Shown here one piece after another: positions 46,625 through 57,974 of a stretch of DNA of 64,000 nucleotides. Source of the stretch: Solen grandis. Its lineage: Eukaryota; Mollusca; Bivalvia; Adapedonta; Solenidae. The stretch covers positions 35,043,874-35,107,873 of the forward strand of contig CM037787.1 in NCBI GenBank assembly GCA_021229015.1, in the 5' to 3' direction. The translations under genes and the position numbers were made by a program. Numbering within the stretch: position 1 is the stretch's first letter; the number at the start of each line of letters is the position of its first letter. The notes under the pieces are model-generated. The model made no database searches. It was not told where the DNA came from and worked only from the letters and a program-made list of their open reading frames with translations.

Positions 46625-47015
46625 TTTTTGCACTATATTAATTGTAATTTAATATCAATACCCGGATCACACATCAGTCACGGTTTTTTTTGTTCTTTCA
46701 TAACATTTTTGTGGGAATTCATTTCATTCATTTGCATCTTTATATTTAGGAGCGGCAGTAAGCACTAAAATTAAATGTCATTAATTACATAAATTTTATG
46801 CAAGAGCGGAATGGATTACAGGGATATAATATGGCACAGTATGGTCTGCCATTTCATTGAAACGACTGAAAATGAATGTCGATCAAAACCATTCAATCCG
46901 CTCCCTCACATTTAAGTGAAAGAGAGCAGTTATTTCCCTAACCTAGCTGGTCAGGATAAAGCTCAATTCATTCCGAAATCAAACACCTTTTCATGTGCCT
47001 CAATTATGAGGGATA
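46625..47015. other. AT-rich non-coding stretch
   Basis: No feature was recognised between the cysteine-rich frame and the promoter-like segment at 47.03 kb. Confidence 0.4.
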
Positions 47016-47024
47016 ATTGCTCGC

Positions 47025-47105
47025 GTGACAGTCACGTGATCTTTGCATACCCAAGAGTCACAGAATCTGTGAGACCCGGAAGTGTGTGGCAGCCATATTG
47101 ATCTT
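47025..47105 (+). promoter_or_regulatory. Candidate core promoter with E-box, ETS and YY1 sites
   Basis: Within 70 bases lie AGTCACGTGA (E-box at 47033-47038), CCGGAAGTG (ETS/GABP at 47076-47084) and GGCAGCCATATT (47088-47099). The last matches the reverse YY1 consensus GGCNGCCATNTT. ETS and YY1 sites side by side are typical of TATA-less start sites of broadly expressed genes. No coding exon downstream could be confirmed. A short frame beginning near 47512 has a hydrophobic N-terminus but no other support. Confidence 0.35.
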
Positions 47106-47109
47106 TCCT

Positions 47110-49880
47110 ATTCTTTTCACGCGTATAGTTCAAATATCTCGACAGGAGACATCTCTGCCTCGCTCTCAAACTGTAATATAAAACTTAGTATTTTCTATAT
47201 TCATAACTTTATTGAAATCATAAATATTTAATATCATTTCCGAGTGAGACAGTGTAATTTCCTGTCAGAGAGCATCTAAAAGCCTCGAGAATTCTGGGAA
47301 GTCATTTTACTCATGACATAATTCAGCTAACGTCAATGGTTCTTCGCCATGTCCGTTTTCGCTTGTCAGTAACCGAAAACCGATATGTGTTTTGCATTTA
47401 TGCTTTTAACAGACTTGGGTGTTGATGTTCTGACAACATCGATTAAACCTTTTGTTTGTTATACAAAGTGGCCAGCGAATACTTGTGATTTCCACACGAA
47501 AATCCAATAAAATGGTTTGTTTTGGTTTCGGCTTGTTTTCATCGTATGTCTCACAATAACACTTGGTATTCTGAGTTTGACTCAGACTAGAGTCCGATTA
47601 TCGTCAGAAGAATTCTCATTTGTTTTAGACATGCCGTTTTTTCAGTTATTGTTGTTTATTTTTTTCCTTTTATATACAGGTATGTATTTATTGATAGTGA
47701 ACTTCAATTGGAATATATGCTAGGCGAAAGAAATATTTCCAATACTCATCAGAAGCAATGGCTGGTCGTAAATTTTGGATTTCTAAAGCAAAACAATTCT
47801 AAAGCAATAACTAGGTATTGACATTCACCAAATAATCAAGGTTAAAGTATAATTTATCGATACAAAAAAATTAATATTTTACTAGTTTTTTATTTTACAT
47901 TTCCGCTTGAATTCGATATGCTACCAACTAGGAATAATAAGAGACATACCTAAGTTATATATCTGACGAGCCTAAAACTATTGTAATTGTATTGACAGGG
48001 TCCCGTGACGTTTATGGGCCCCCACTGCCATACATCTACGTTGCATGCTACGTGACACTGCATCATGACCTCCCTATCGCCACTTATTCCCCTCTCCCAA
48101 TCATCTTTCACTCGCTCACTACGTATTAATGCGCCTCAAGAGCCGACAAACAATTAATACGTGTCACATGACACATAGGCTGTTATTTTTGAGAACTTAT
48201 TTGGTGACATGGATGACATTTTAACCAATTAAGGTTGCGGTATAAATCATGTATTAAGATTGCGTTTTTATCAGTCGTGCTATTAAAGTGGGTTATCCTG
48301 CGTTTCTGATTTGCTGTTAGGTAATCTCGACATCGTAAGAAATTACTATGAGTTGCTTATATTAAAAATAACATTCTATAATTCGAAAAATTAAAGAGTA
48401 TCGAATATAATCAAATTAAATTACGGTACTTAATCCTATCATTTGATTAATTATCAAGCGTCATTCTGTACAGAGCTACTTGACATAGGAAAACACATTG
48501 ACCTTATCCTGTTTTGATATCTCAATACCGCGTAGACCTCGGTGCATGCCTAATGTCAATGAAGCAGATTATTTACACTGTTTATGGATAGAAACGTGCA
48601 ATATGGACACTTGACAATGTCCATTGCATGCCAGCCATGTCAGCTGTCACTCAGGCTCCGGACATTGGCTCCAGTGGTCAGTTGACTGGTCAAGATAAAT
48701 ATTTAAATAGCATTTGGTCCACTGCTCCAATGTCCAAGGAAGTGAAAATGTCGAGTGGGAGATTGTTTATCTAGAGATGATTGACCGCATCTTTAGCACA
48801 TTTAATAAAACTCCTAGAGACAGAAACAGGGAAATGATAATATTTGTTTAGTGTTAGCTGACCAATCAGTCAAAGAGATAGTTGAAATATGTAAACAATT
48901 TTGTAACTGTCACATTGCTATGCGATTAATTCGGTAATAGAAATGGAGAGAGGTTTTATTTTGGTAAAAACGTGGTGAATGTATTGTAAAATTTATCAAC
49001 GCTTATGGCAAACCTTTAATTTTGAATCACAAAAAAATATATACATTTTAACATTTCTTTGCTAGAGTATTTTGCCTATGTGCTTATTCTTTATTTCCGA
49101 TAAAGACAAACATTATAGGCGCCTTGGCTGTATTGTTACGCATTGGCCATTCTGATACCATGTGAAATAATATCAAGTTCGAATTAACGTAGTCAACAAA
49201 ATTACACGGATTTCGTTTATTATCACTGCATTAGACCTAACGAAAAATAACGGCCATATGTCTTGTCAACTTTATTGTCACCATGCTTACTCGACCTTTA
49301 TACTCGGTAACAAATGTCCAGAAGGAAAATAAATAATGAGCGTATGATAAAAATAAAAAAAATGTGTATATAATACAACATTAGCAATAATAGTAAAAAA
49401 AAAGCTATCAAAATTACAATAAATATTTGAAAGGCCGAAGAATACTGATATCGATGACTCGGCTTGTTGAATTACGCGAGTAATGCGAGACGGTTGTATT
49501 ACATGAGAAATAGGAGCAGTTGTATGTTAAAATATTGATATGTGTGCACGGTGTTCCCTTGAAATAAAATCGCAGTACGATGAGATTTCATTCGGGATCA
49601 ATTCTGTTTTAACAGAAATTAAGTTTTCGGGCCACTCATTGGAATAGAAAATAGAATATGTATAACTTCATCGTGTTCTTATAGAAACAGTGTTCATTTT
49701 CTTTGAGAAAAAAAATCAAAATTGTTGTGATACAGACTTTGAGATTTTGAAATTGAGGAAAATCTCATTTTGAGCTATCAAGCGCAGACCTTGTTCGTCA
49801 CTATGATGAGATGTAAGACATTTATTTATGTTAGAGACAAGTACATGGTCATTATGAAAATTATAGTTGACATAAATGTC
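47110..49880. other. Mostly AT-rich non-coding stretch
   Basis: No gene recognised. A GC-richer patch at 48000-48240 and another at 48620-48720 (with GGTCAGTTGACTGGTCA) may be minor regulatory islands. The rest is featureless. Confidence 0.4.
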
Positions 49881-50039
49881 ACAAAATGACGATGGCAGGT
49901 GGACCTACGTTTACTTTATTAAGCATGAAACAAGTAATGTATCAACAAACTGATACTTGTTTCAAAAGTTTACTTGAATTATTATCATTTTTAAAAAATA
50001 GAAATGCAATATCTTCTTACGCAGTCAATTTTGGATCGG

Positions 50040-50235
50040 CATTACAAGCAGAGCTCGCCGATTGGCGGGAAGTTATCTGTATGCAAATACTTAATAATCC
50101 TGGGGTTGACCGGCGGTCAGATTTTAACCATTAAAACGCGGGGATCAAGGGTCATGCTGGCAGGGTCAGAGGTCCCCGGCCACGAGATGACCAATAGGTT
50201 ACACGGATTGACCGGTGTGACAGTGAGGGGTTTAT
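50040..50235 (+). promoter_or_regulatory. Candidate regulatory module: E2F, octamer and DR1 sites
   Basis: Contains TTGGCGGGAA (50062-50071, E2F consensus), ATGCAAAT (50081-50088, POU octamer) and GGGTCA-G-AGGTCC (50163-50175, DR1 nuclear-receptor site). Extra GGTCA/TGACC half-sites occur at about 50104-50119, 50150, 50189 and 50209. The part from 50160 resembles 55900-55956. It overlaps the end of an 82-codon ATG frame (49886-50134) that has no other support. Confidence 0.4.
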
Positions 50236-50239
50236 GGCA

Positions 50240-51710
50240 ATGTTAGACGAATGACCAACAAGGCCTGAAAATATAGCATTTTATTGCTGACCCGATGATT
50301 AAAAAGAGATTCAGATTAATCATATAAATCAGACAAAGAACTGTAAACAAAGCAGTAATCAATCTTACAACTGTATAAAACAACCATGTTATGCATACTT
50401 GAAACATTCAGATTTCTTTAATAATAATAATAATAATGATAATGCTGCACTCGCAATATTCATTGATTTATAAATAATATATTTGATATTATGTTTATCG
50501 CACTTAAACTGCCACGATCATATTATCAGAAGGTCAATTTACAGAGTATATTTATTTCAATAAGCTAATAATTCAATCATTAATATAAAAAATAAATCTG
50601 ATATAGTATGTTATTATAAATGTACACAATGCTCGAAATATATAAAGTAAAAATATTGTAATCTATAGAAATGTATCTAACAATTAGAAAGTATTTTCAA
50701 TGAGCATTTGGTTTGTTATCTAAGCCCTTCAAACATAATTCAAATATTTTCTACAATTAAATATCATTTTTCATAGCTAATCTCTCAACACTCTTACAAC
50801 AATGACCATCTTTCGTACCACGCGCGAGTGTTCCCTTTTCATAGTCCTCTAAAATCACACATGTAAAAGCATTAAATCATTTTTTATGCGCCGCCGCAGT
50901 TTTATTAACGCCAACATAAACTAGAGCAAAGGGCATGCTATATGTATTACAGATGTGTTTTTGACTTTTCAACACCGGGTCTGACCTTCTAAACCGAGCC
51001 TGACATAGGATCACCAGAGATCGGCTGGGTCACATCAACTTTCGCTCTCCCCATCTAAATATCTACGAATATATATACAGACATCTGAGCTTGCTAATAG
51101 ATTTACCGCGGGCCCCGTAAATTGACCTGCTATTTCGCGGCGCGTGAATACATACAAAGCTCATGACCCTGGTTAACCTTTTGTATTCATACGCGGGCGG
51201 TAAAAAAGAACTCTTGATGGTTTCCGTATTGAAAACCAAACAAACAAACTTTTAGAATTGAATAAGACTGAAGAGCCAAGCAGGAGAGTTTAAGGGTGGC
51301 TGGAATAAAATATCAAACAGGTAGTAGGTTACACGGCTATATTTTAAGATAATTAAGTATTAAATGAGCGTTAAAGTATCTGGACCAAAAAACAAGTGGC
51401 ACCAGAAGACTGTTTCCAAAGAAAATAGAATCTTATCAAATTTGAAGTGAAAAAAAAATCGATGCTGAATGTTATGTTCAGAGATTATCATAAAATTTCT
51501 TAAACAAAATGAAAGGTTAAATTAAAAAACATATACATTCAGTGCATTAGGCATGCGAACATAAGTTACAAGATAATTATGATACATATACTGCCTAGCT
51601 ATGCATATATTAATTTTGTACATGTAAATATACACGTGTACGTGAAAAAGCAAAATCATTTTTTCCATTATTATTATTACTTCTAATCTTGCAACACCAA
51701 TATCTGATTT
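50240..51710. other. AT-rich non-coding stretch with a GC-richer patch
   Basis: An (ATA)n microsatellite lies at about 50422-50437. The patch at 50960-51200 has GGGTCTGACCTTC, ACCGCGGGCC and TTCGCGGCGCG words and may be a regulatory island. No coding frame found. Confidence 0.4.
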
Positions 51711-51719
51711 ACTGTATTA

Positions 51720-52250
51720 GAACGTCATCTGTTATTTTTCTCCAGGAAACAAAGGAGGCATCTTTTTCTCACACTTAAAGAACAGCAGGGCGTCCCGCAA
51801 GTTCGACAACCTCTTCCTTCCCTATAATCATGTCTTTCTCCCTGTCTCCTCAGCAGCAAATATAATTGTTGTGACTTTATCCTCAACTTATCAGGTTTAT
51901 ATGGTCATTTGCTGATGACCGCTGTCCGAATTGGTCAGAGACAACGCTAACACCAGTTTTCTGACACGGTAATTAGATAATTAATGCCTTCTCCCTGGTG
52001 GTAATGATTTAGAAACATTGCTGTGAAACAGCCAAACTTCAGCAATGAGCCTCGGTCCAGTTTATTCCGACTTGACAAGGATGCTGGGGAGAGATGAATT
52101 AGCTATCATATATCCACGTCGGAAGGAGCCATAAAACCACGGACCACTTCCCCTGACCGAAAGTATATAACCTGTCCATCCAGGGAGTATGGTTATCATG
52201 TCTCCACGTCAGTCTCTGTGGTCATATCTTGAGAAATGGCGGTAGGCAGT
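51720..52250. promoter_or_regulatory. Candidate conserved regulatory island
   Basis: About 500 bases of complex, moderately GC-rich DNA without long frames. It includes GAATTGGTCAGAGACAACG, ACGGTAATTAGATAATTAATGCC (clustered homeodomain cores) and several GGTAAT/TAATG words. The shift in composition from both flanks is the main evidence. Confidence 0.28.
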
Positions 52251-52473
52251 ATTACTGTGAAGGAAAATTCAGCATTTTTCATGTTGACCTTCATTCTGAT
52301 TGAATTGTTTGTCATATTAATATTTACAGTCATTTTTATATAATTTTGATGCATTTTTTAACGTTTTAACCAAATTTAGACTTAGATATACATATCATTG
52401 TTATGTCATTTTCCTCTTGATTTTTGAAAATATTGTCAACAGTTATAAATAATTTTGCACTGAAATTACGGAG

Positions 52474-52479
<6 letters not shown>

Positions 52480-52504
<25 letters not shown>
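52480..52504 (+). repeat. 25-T homopolymer
   Basis: An uninterrupted run of 25 T. It could be the poly(A) tail of a minus-strand retroposon, but no element was recognised to its right. Length is uncertain in any assembly. Confidence 0.9.
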
Positions 52505-52808
52505 CAATGCAGACGACAGTGAGATAAGGGTTATGATAATGGAGATGGTGACGTCATTGTAGGACACCTATCACCATGTCAACCATGTCTTCATATTTTT
52601 TCTTCACCTATCTCTCCTGAACCAAAATACGCCGCGCTGTAATATTCCATACCGTCGAAAGTAATAGTGCATTAAAGATAACCCAAGATATGGGTAATTG
52701 AAGTTGATATGTGAAACAGGGGTCCATGATAGGGCCGCCGATAAGGTCCCCATAGCTGCACTAAGTGGCCAATAAACAAACACCTGCGATGCGGTCTGGC
52801 AAGTTTTA

Positions 52809-53510
52809 ATGATCAAGTCTGGACATTGTTTTCAGATGATGAGTGGATGCAGACTCACGAAAATATCCTCGCGGAATGGCGCGTCGAATCATCTACTGCG
52901 TGCATTTTCATTTATTTTTTCTATCCGATTCATGAAAAAGGTGGTATGCGTGACGCATGATGATAATTTGCATTACCTGTTCTGTGATATATTTTATGCT
53001 GTTAAGTATTGTTTTTCTCTCTTCACGAAATATGTAGTTTTTCATCTGTTATTTTTCGCAAGAAGAATATATATGTTTTTAAACATTATTATCAAATTAA
53101 TATACAACTATAATTTAAGAAACAAAAAAGGACAAAACTACACAAAACGATTCAGCCGTGGCGTGTCTGTCTCCGTTACTTCTTCCTTCCTACACAGGGT
53201 TAGCCATGTCTCGTCTGCAGCTACATCAGACGTAACTGTTGTAATGGGGTCAATAGTTTGGATAAAACTTTCACGGCGGCTAACTTTAATGACCTTTCTT
53301 TCCTTGACTGAACCAACTCTGGAGATGAATATCTTTAAGAACCTGGTTTTCTCAATATCAGAAATGATAAGTCCAAAACCTGCGACCTTTACGTCAAGTC
53401 CCTTACATTTACATGTCAAAGAGATAATATTTTGTTATATCAGAATCCATTTATCTTTCTATGTTTTGTGGGTTTTGAAACTTTGTAAACAAATGGTGAA
53501 CCCCGATTAA
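52809..53510 (+). CDS. Longest open frame in the window, 233 codons, unassigned
   Basis: ATG at 52809 opens 233 codons, well beyond the next longest frames (137 and 111). Residues about 60-110 are rich in F, I, L, Y and K with possible membrane-like stretches. Residues about 115-200 are rich in S, T, V and L and lie opposite a minus-strand frame of coding-like composition, so this half may be its shadow. No domain is recognised and there is no N-terminal signal peptide. The length is hard to explain by chance, but the split character suggests no single intact protein. Alternatives are a relic of a mobile-element gene or an unspliced exon region. Confidence 0.2.
   Translation: MIKSGHCFQMMSGCRLTKISSRNGASNHLLRAFSFIFSIRFMKKVVCVTHDDNLHYLFCDIFYAVKYCFSLFTKYVVFHLLFFARRIYMFLNIIIKLIYNYNLRNKKGQNYTKRFSRGVSVSVTSSFLHRVSHVSSAATSDVTVVMGSIVWIKLSRRLTLMTFLSLTEPTLEMNIFKNLVFSISEMISPKPATFTSSPLHLHVKEIIFCYIRIHLSFYVLWVLKLCKQMVNPD
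53138..53419 (-). CDS. Candidate exon or gene relic, 93 codons, unassigned
   Basis: A minus-strand frame of about 93 codons with a balanced, protein-like mix of charged and hydrophobic residues. It has alternating K/R and V/I strands in the middle, then T/E/D-rich sequence with one Trp and one Cys. It has no in-frame ATG, so it is not a complete gene; it could be an internal exon or a fragment. A stop lies about seven codons upstream. It ends at TAG just after a Leu-Asn-Arg-Phe-Val stretch. An Asp-Glu-Thr-Trp tetrapeptide near residue 71 recalls mariner transposases but nothing around it supports that. Strong splice sites were not found. Confidence 0.22.
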   Translation of the reverse strand: MTCKCKGLDVKVAGFGLIISDIEKTRFLKIFISRVGSVKERKVIKVSRRESFIQTIDPITTVTSDVAADETWLTLCRKEEVTETDTPRLNRFV

Positions 53511-53859
53511 TGTCAAATGTGAATGTCCAAGGTACACAACCTGATATTTCACACATTTTTACCAAAATTATAAAACAAACCATGACACATTTACTGCCAA
53601 AAACATGTGTATAATTAATAATTATGCAATATTCGATAGCAAAGTGCGTACGAAAATGTTCGCCATTTTTTTTTAATACCAGTTCAAATTGTAAGAACAC
53701 CGGATTAAAATCATTGTTCCCGTGCAATCTGTTTAACGGCAAACAAATGGCAAAGAATATGATAAAGTCGGTGAGTGAAGTCCTCAACACAGCTCTATGA
53801 AATGCCACTCTTACGAAGACACCGTAGAATTGAAAGATGTCATAATTAAGCAAATTAAT

Positions 53860-55680
53860 TTAATTAACAAAAAAGCAAGACAGATTTGATGGGCCTGTCA
53901 TGAAGCGTTTTGATATATCATAAATGTCACTTGTTTTAGTCCAAATCAAATAACAAATGGCTTTTTTGATGCAATATCTTCCCGGTTGCGAGTGTTCAGG
54001 TTTTTGCAACACGAGTCCTGGCGTAGACTGAAGATGACACTGTTGCTCTTCATGTGACAATAGATTAATACGTTTTAATAAAATTTTGATGATGATGGAT
54101 GAGGACTAGTTGAAAACATAGGTGCAATTAGAGGCGTGACTAGAGTCAAACCGAGACCTGTATGTTGATTTTTTGACGTAGCAAACTGTGCAAAACTAGA
54201 AATGATTTAGATATGTTATTTTCTTTGTTATTACTCCTCCGCAAATAAAAGGCACTTTTTACTACGTTTTTATGTTTAACTATAAAAATAGATTTGAAAT
54301 TGATTACATTGGAATTATCGAATGACTTCTAATTGCTGCTTTCATAAGAGCACGATAATGTGAAAGAAACTATGCTTGCATTAATCTCTGTGCTCTTATT
54401 GTTTTATTCTTATCATTTAATTTAGTAATATCAACATGCAACTTCATGCATTCACTGAAATGTTATCAAAATGTAAATGATTGAATCGTAGTATTTGATA
54501 ATATAAACTTACAAATACCAAAGTTTAAAATCGTGATAACACCGAAAATTTATTTTTCTACATTCAAAAACATACTGTTTCTGAGTTGTTGTTGTTGTTG
54601 TTTTTTATGTTTTCGGTAATAGTTTTGCTTTTACAGTAGTGTACGTTTTTTCTTTTTATTTGCTTTCGTGTTGTTTTGATTTTAGTAAGAATGTTACTTT
54701 TTGATAGGTTTTATTTTTCTTTTTTTTGGTTCAATCAAACATTTGGAATGACTCACAGACGAACATTTTACATAATTTCTTCAAAACATTGATTTAAAAA
54801 CTGTAAAAAAAATCAACTTTTTGGGTTACATTGACCAACTATTTGTTACTGGGCCAAAGAAGGTGGATTCACAAACATCTTTACATAATGCTTCATACAT
54901 TATTTATTTTTAAAAACACATTTTGGTCCAATTACAAACTTATGTAGCTTCGAAGTCGATACTGTTCGATATCAACAGTTTAGAGGGCTTCCATGAGCTT
55001 AATAGTTGATGGTCATACAAGTTCGATATAACATTCAAATAATGACATGTATGAGAATCATATACACGTCAGTCATATTTTTGACATGTTGCACATTTTA
55101 TTTGCGTGATTTTTCATATGACAAAATATTTATATTTTAACATGTGTTAGACCATGTGGTTCGTGTTTTTCTTGCCATTTTCTTTCTTTGAAATGGGTCA
55201 TGCATCACCGGCAGTCCAATTTTCATCTAGTTAGAAATCAGGAAGCGACAGGGATAACTAGAACATTATTTGCAATGAATTTGAGGAATACTAGTAGCAT
55301 GCAAGCGGATATATAAATAAATTAAATATACTGAAAACATATGCAATAAAGAAACAATATTGAAATTTGAATCCTTACAAAATATGTTACCGTAAGTAAA
55401 ACAAAAATGATTAAACTTTTTCAGACAAATTAATGATGAGGCGTACATGTAAAGGATATCGGATATTGTTGGCCTTGTATCGAAAGTTCTTTAACAATTT
55501 TCCATTAAATAGCCTTAAAGCTACAATATCATCCGAAAGGCGCGTTGAGCTTTATCCGCTCTCAGACAAAACCTTTACGTAATACAAACTTAAATAATAA
55601 CGTTTAATGACATGGTATGTAATACATCGTAATTCATTAATAACCAAGGTTGAAACACGTGGTATATTAAAGTTTGCCTT
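53860..55680. other. AT-rich non-coding stretch
   Basis: No gene recognised. (GTT)n microsatellite at about 54588-54602 and several T-rich tracts. Confidence 0.45.
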
Positions 55681-55689
55681 TGTGGCATG

Positions 55690-55970
55690 GAGCAGCACCT
55701 ACGCTGTTTTGATGACAACAGACTGTTTTGGGTTTGAAGGTACTTGTTATTTATCACAGGTCTTTATGCCAGACCATACCTTTGACCAGGGCATGTCACT
55801 GGCTGACCACCGGCTGACCACAGGTCAGTTTAAGCCAAAGTGGCGCAAGCAGGGGTCAGCCCTTGTGTAAATCTCGGCCGGGTCAGAGGTTACTCGTGGG
55901 CAGGTCAGAGGTCTTCGGCCATGCACTGACCAGTCAAAGGACGCCCTGGCCGTGACGGCGGCTTGCTTCC
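55690..55970 (+). promoter_or_regulatory. Candidate regulatory module with two DR1 sites
   Basis: Two DR1-type nuclear-receptor sites lie 22 bases apart: GGGTCA-G-AGGTTA (55880-55892) and AGGTCA-G-AGGTCT (55902-55914). Many single half-sites surround them (TTTGACC, GCTGACCACCGGCTGACC, CAGGTCAG, GGGGTCAG, ACTGACC). The segment from 55900 aligns with that from 50160 in the other module. DR1 sites bind HNF4, RXR heterodimers and COUP-TF. G+C is well above flanks. Confidence 0.4.
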
Positions 55971-55979
55971 TTCAATTAT

Positions 55980-57675
55980 ATCTGGACATGGATTTTTTAT
56001 TTGGTCATTTTATAATGCCGCCGGCTTTTTATTAGTCCTTTGTTGCCGAAATCATAAAAGACAATAAATCAATAAGATCAAATTCGGAGTTACTTTTTGG
56101 GTCCGCACGAACCATCTGTTCATATTTTCCTCGTGGTTTGATGGCTTTAGATTAACTCCTCTTTTTATTGATTGTTCGCATTGTATATTTGTGTATATAT
56201 GTGTTTAACTCATAAGATTCCAGAATTACTCCAAGTGATTAATGATCTTTGCAGGGAGCTTTTGTGAATGTCTGTTGTTGTTGCTGTTGTTGGTTGTTGT
56301 TTCCTTTGAAATATCTACAGATATCCATCCAGTGTATAAGCTAATTTTTTGCTAATTGTTCTAATTGTTTGACAAGCTTATAAATTTACTAGCATCAAAA
56401 ATATACATCATTGACCATAAACAACTGTTGTTGTTGCTGTTGTTGAAATATATAGACATTTAGAAAATCTTTTCTAAGAACATACTATAGTAATCTTGAA
56501 CATATATAATTTAAGATAAATTGTTTAAGAAAAAAAAAAGAAAAAAAAAACAGAAAAGAGAGCTAAGATTTCCTATCATATCTGTGCCTTTTTATCAGTA
56601 TACCAGTTTTTTGGCAATTGGTTTAATTTCTTCATCCTTAACACGGTGCTGACCTTGAGTATAAATAACCATATCCAAGGGGCAGGACAGATGGGGTTGA
56701 CTTGGTGCAATATAGTGCATACGCGTGCACGTCGTGCATGTCGAAATATATGGCCTCTGCGCGTAGTAATATTACCCACAGTTACAGAGCACGTGTCGGA
56801 CCACTGTCCAGCTCTGGTCATTAACATCCATTGTGGCATATTCAATTCATTTCAATAATTACAGATCTCTCGAAAAATCTTGTCTTGAATTAAGCCCATT
56901 TTGACTTTTATGGCATTTTAGTTTGATTTACCCGAATAAGCTATGACCTTTGTTTTGTCAGTGCCTGTTTTGTATGTAAATCAGCTTTAAACTAATCTTG
57001 AACGTCACTGACCCTCTTTGTTTGCGGATATTTTTGGAGAAAAAGCAGGTGCATTGTCTTTCGCCAGGAGCAAAATGGAACAGTCTTGGTGCAAAACTTT
57101 GGTCCCCCTCCCTCGGTGTTGAAAATGACCCATGTATTTAATTTAAAAATAAAAAAAAAACAAGTAATTTAAGAAATAATGAAAGAGGAGTAGCACCGAT
57201 AGCGTGTGGGCATCAGGTTTTGTCTCTTTGATGAGAAATTCAAATTGAATTTAATATGCAATTAAGGAGTTTGACATGAAGATATGTGAAGCAGCTAATC
57301 CATGCGCGGCAGCGTTTTGTAAACTTTATCAAGTGCATTAAGATTAAAATCAAACTGTATTGGATATGTCAGGTTTTAATACATCGCCAATAAAGATAAA
57401 TGGATTCATTCTTTAAAATTAAAACAAAGAGGACGGGGAAAGAATCAGGCTTTGTCTCTAAACTTCAATGTTTAATAGCGTCGCATATTTACAAGTTTAA
57501 TATCACAGCAGATATATCAAACATATCGATTTAGAAGCTTTGTAAAGTGAACATGCATACTTTCATTTGTTCTTGAAGATTCCTGTCCAATTAACATAAG
57601 AACAAAACGCTCTTTTATTCATTTTAAACTAAACTACATCCAAAGGCCCATCATTAACTTTAGACAATTTATAAA
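55980..57675. other. Mostly AT-rich non-coding stretch
   Basis: (GTT)n runs at about 56273-56300 and 56425-56443 and an A-rich tract at 56529-56551. Overlapping frames on both strands at 56576-56858 lie in a GC-richer patch without family resemblance. No gene assigned. Confidence 0.4.
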
Positions 57676-57694
57676 TTACTTTCATCATATATAA

Positions 57695-57959
57695 CTTGAC
57701 ATGACTTGACTTGACTATTTAAGTTTACCGTCGCTTTGACAGTATTTCATTCATATAGCGACGTCCAGCTAATTACAGGTGGCGGAAGACCCCGAATGCA
57801 CGGAGGCATCCGGGTAGAACCACCGACCTACCGCAAGCCAGCTGGAAGGCTTCCTCACGTGAAAATCCGAATGACCCTGCCGGGATTCGAACACACGCGG
57901 TGAGAGGCTGAGTGAGTGTTAAAGTCAGCTACTCTGCCCTCTCGGCCACGGAGGCCCCC
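57695..57959 (-). mobile_element. Full-length SINE, minus strand, older copy
   Basis: Same family as 33213 and 42537, reversed. The A box TGGCCGAGAGG is the complement of 57938-57948; the B box TGTTCGAATCC is the complement of 57883-57893. The body words GAGGAAGCCTTCCAGCTGGC and CGACGTCCAGC are shared. The tail is of (CAAGT)n type (plus-strand ACTTGACATGACTTGACTTG). Target duplications TTCATCATATATAA (57681-57694) and TTCATCACATATAA (57960-57973) differ by one base, consistent with more divergence and an older insertion than the other two copies. Confidence 0.9.
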
Positions 57960-57974
57960 TTCATCACATATAAA

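Noticed and set aside
47512..47723. Secreted-protein first exon, from a hydrophobic N-terminus and CAG|GTATGT
   Set aside because: The frame with the hydrophobic segment lacks an ATG, and the donor-like word also reads as an acceptor in a T-rich tract; no linked exon.
49886..50134. 82-codon ATG frame upstream of the DR1 module
   Set aside because: Overlaps E2F and octamer words and another open frame; no family resemblance and chance length.
53138..53419. Mariner transposase fragment, from an Asp-Glu-Thr-Trp tetrapeptide
   Set aside because: Only four residues match; no second or third catalytic acid, no helix-turn-helix and no inverted repeats were found nearby.
53440..53853. Minus-strand 137-codon frame as a separate gene
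   Set aside because: It starts at TTG, has low-complexity hydrophobic stretches and no motif; kept only as part of the 53-kb cluster observation.
56576..56858. Overlapping frames on both strands with Arg/His-rich products
   Set aside because: Coding-like composition appears on both strands at once, which suggests a GC-richer non-coding patch; no motif seen.
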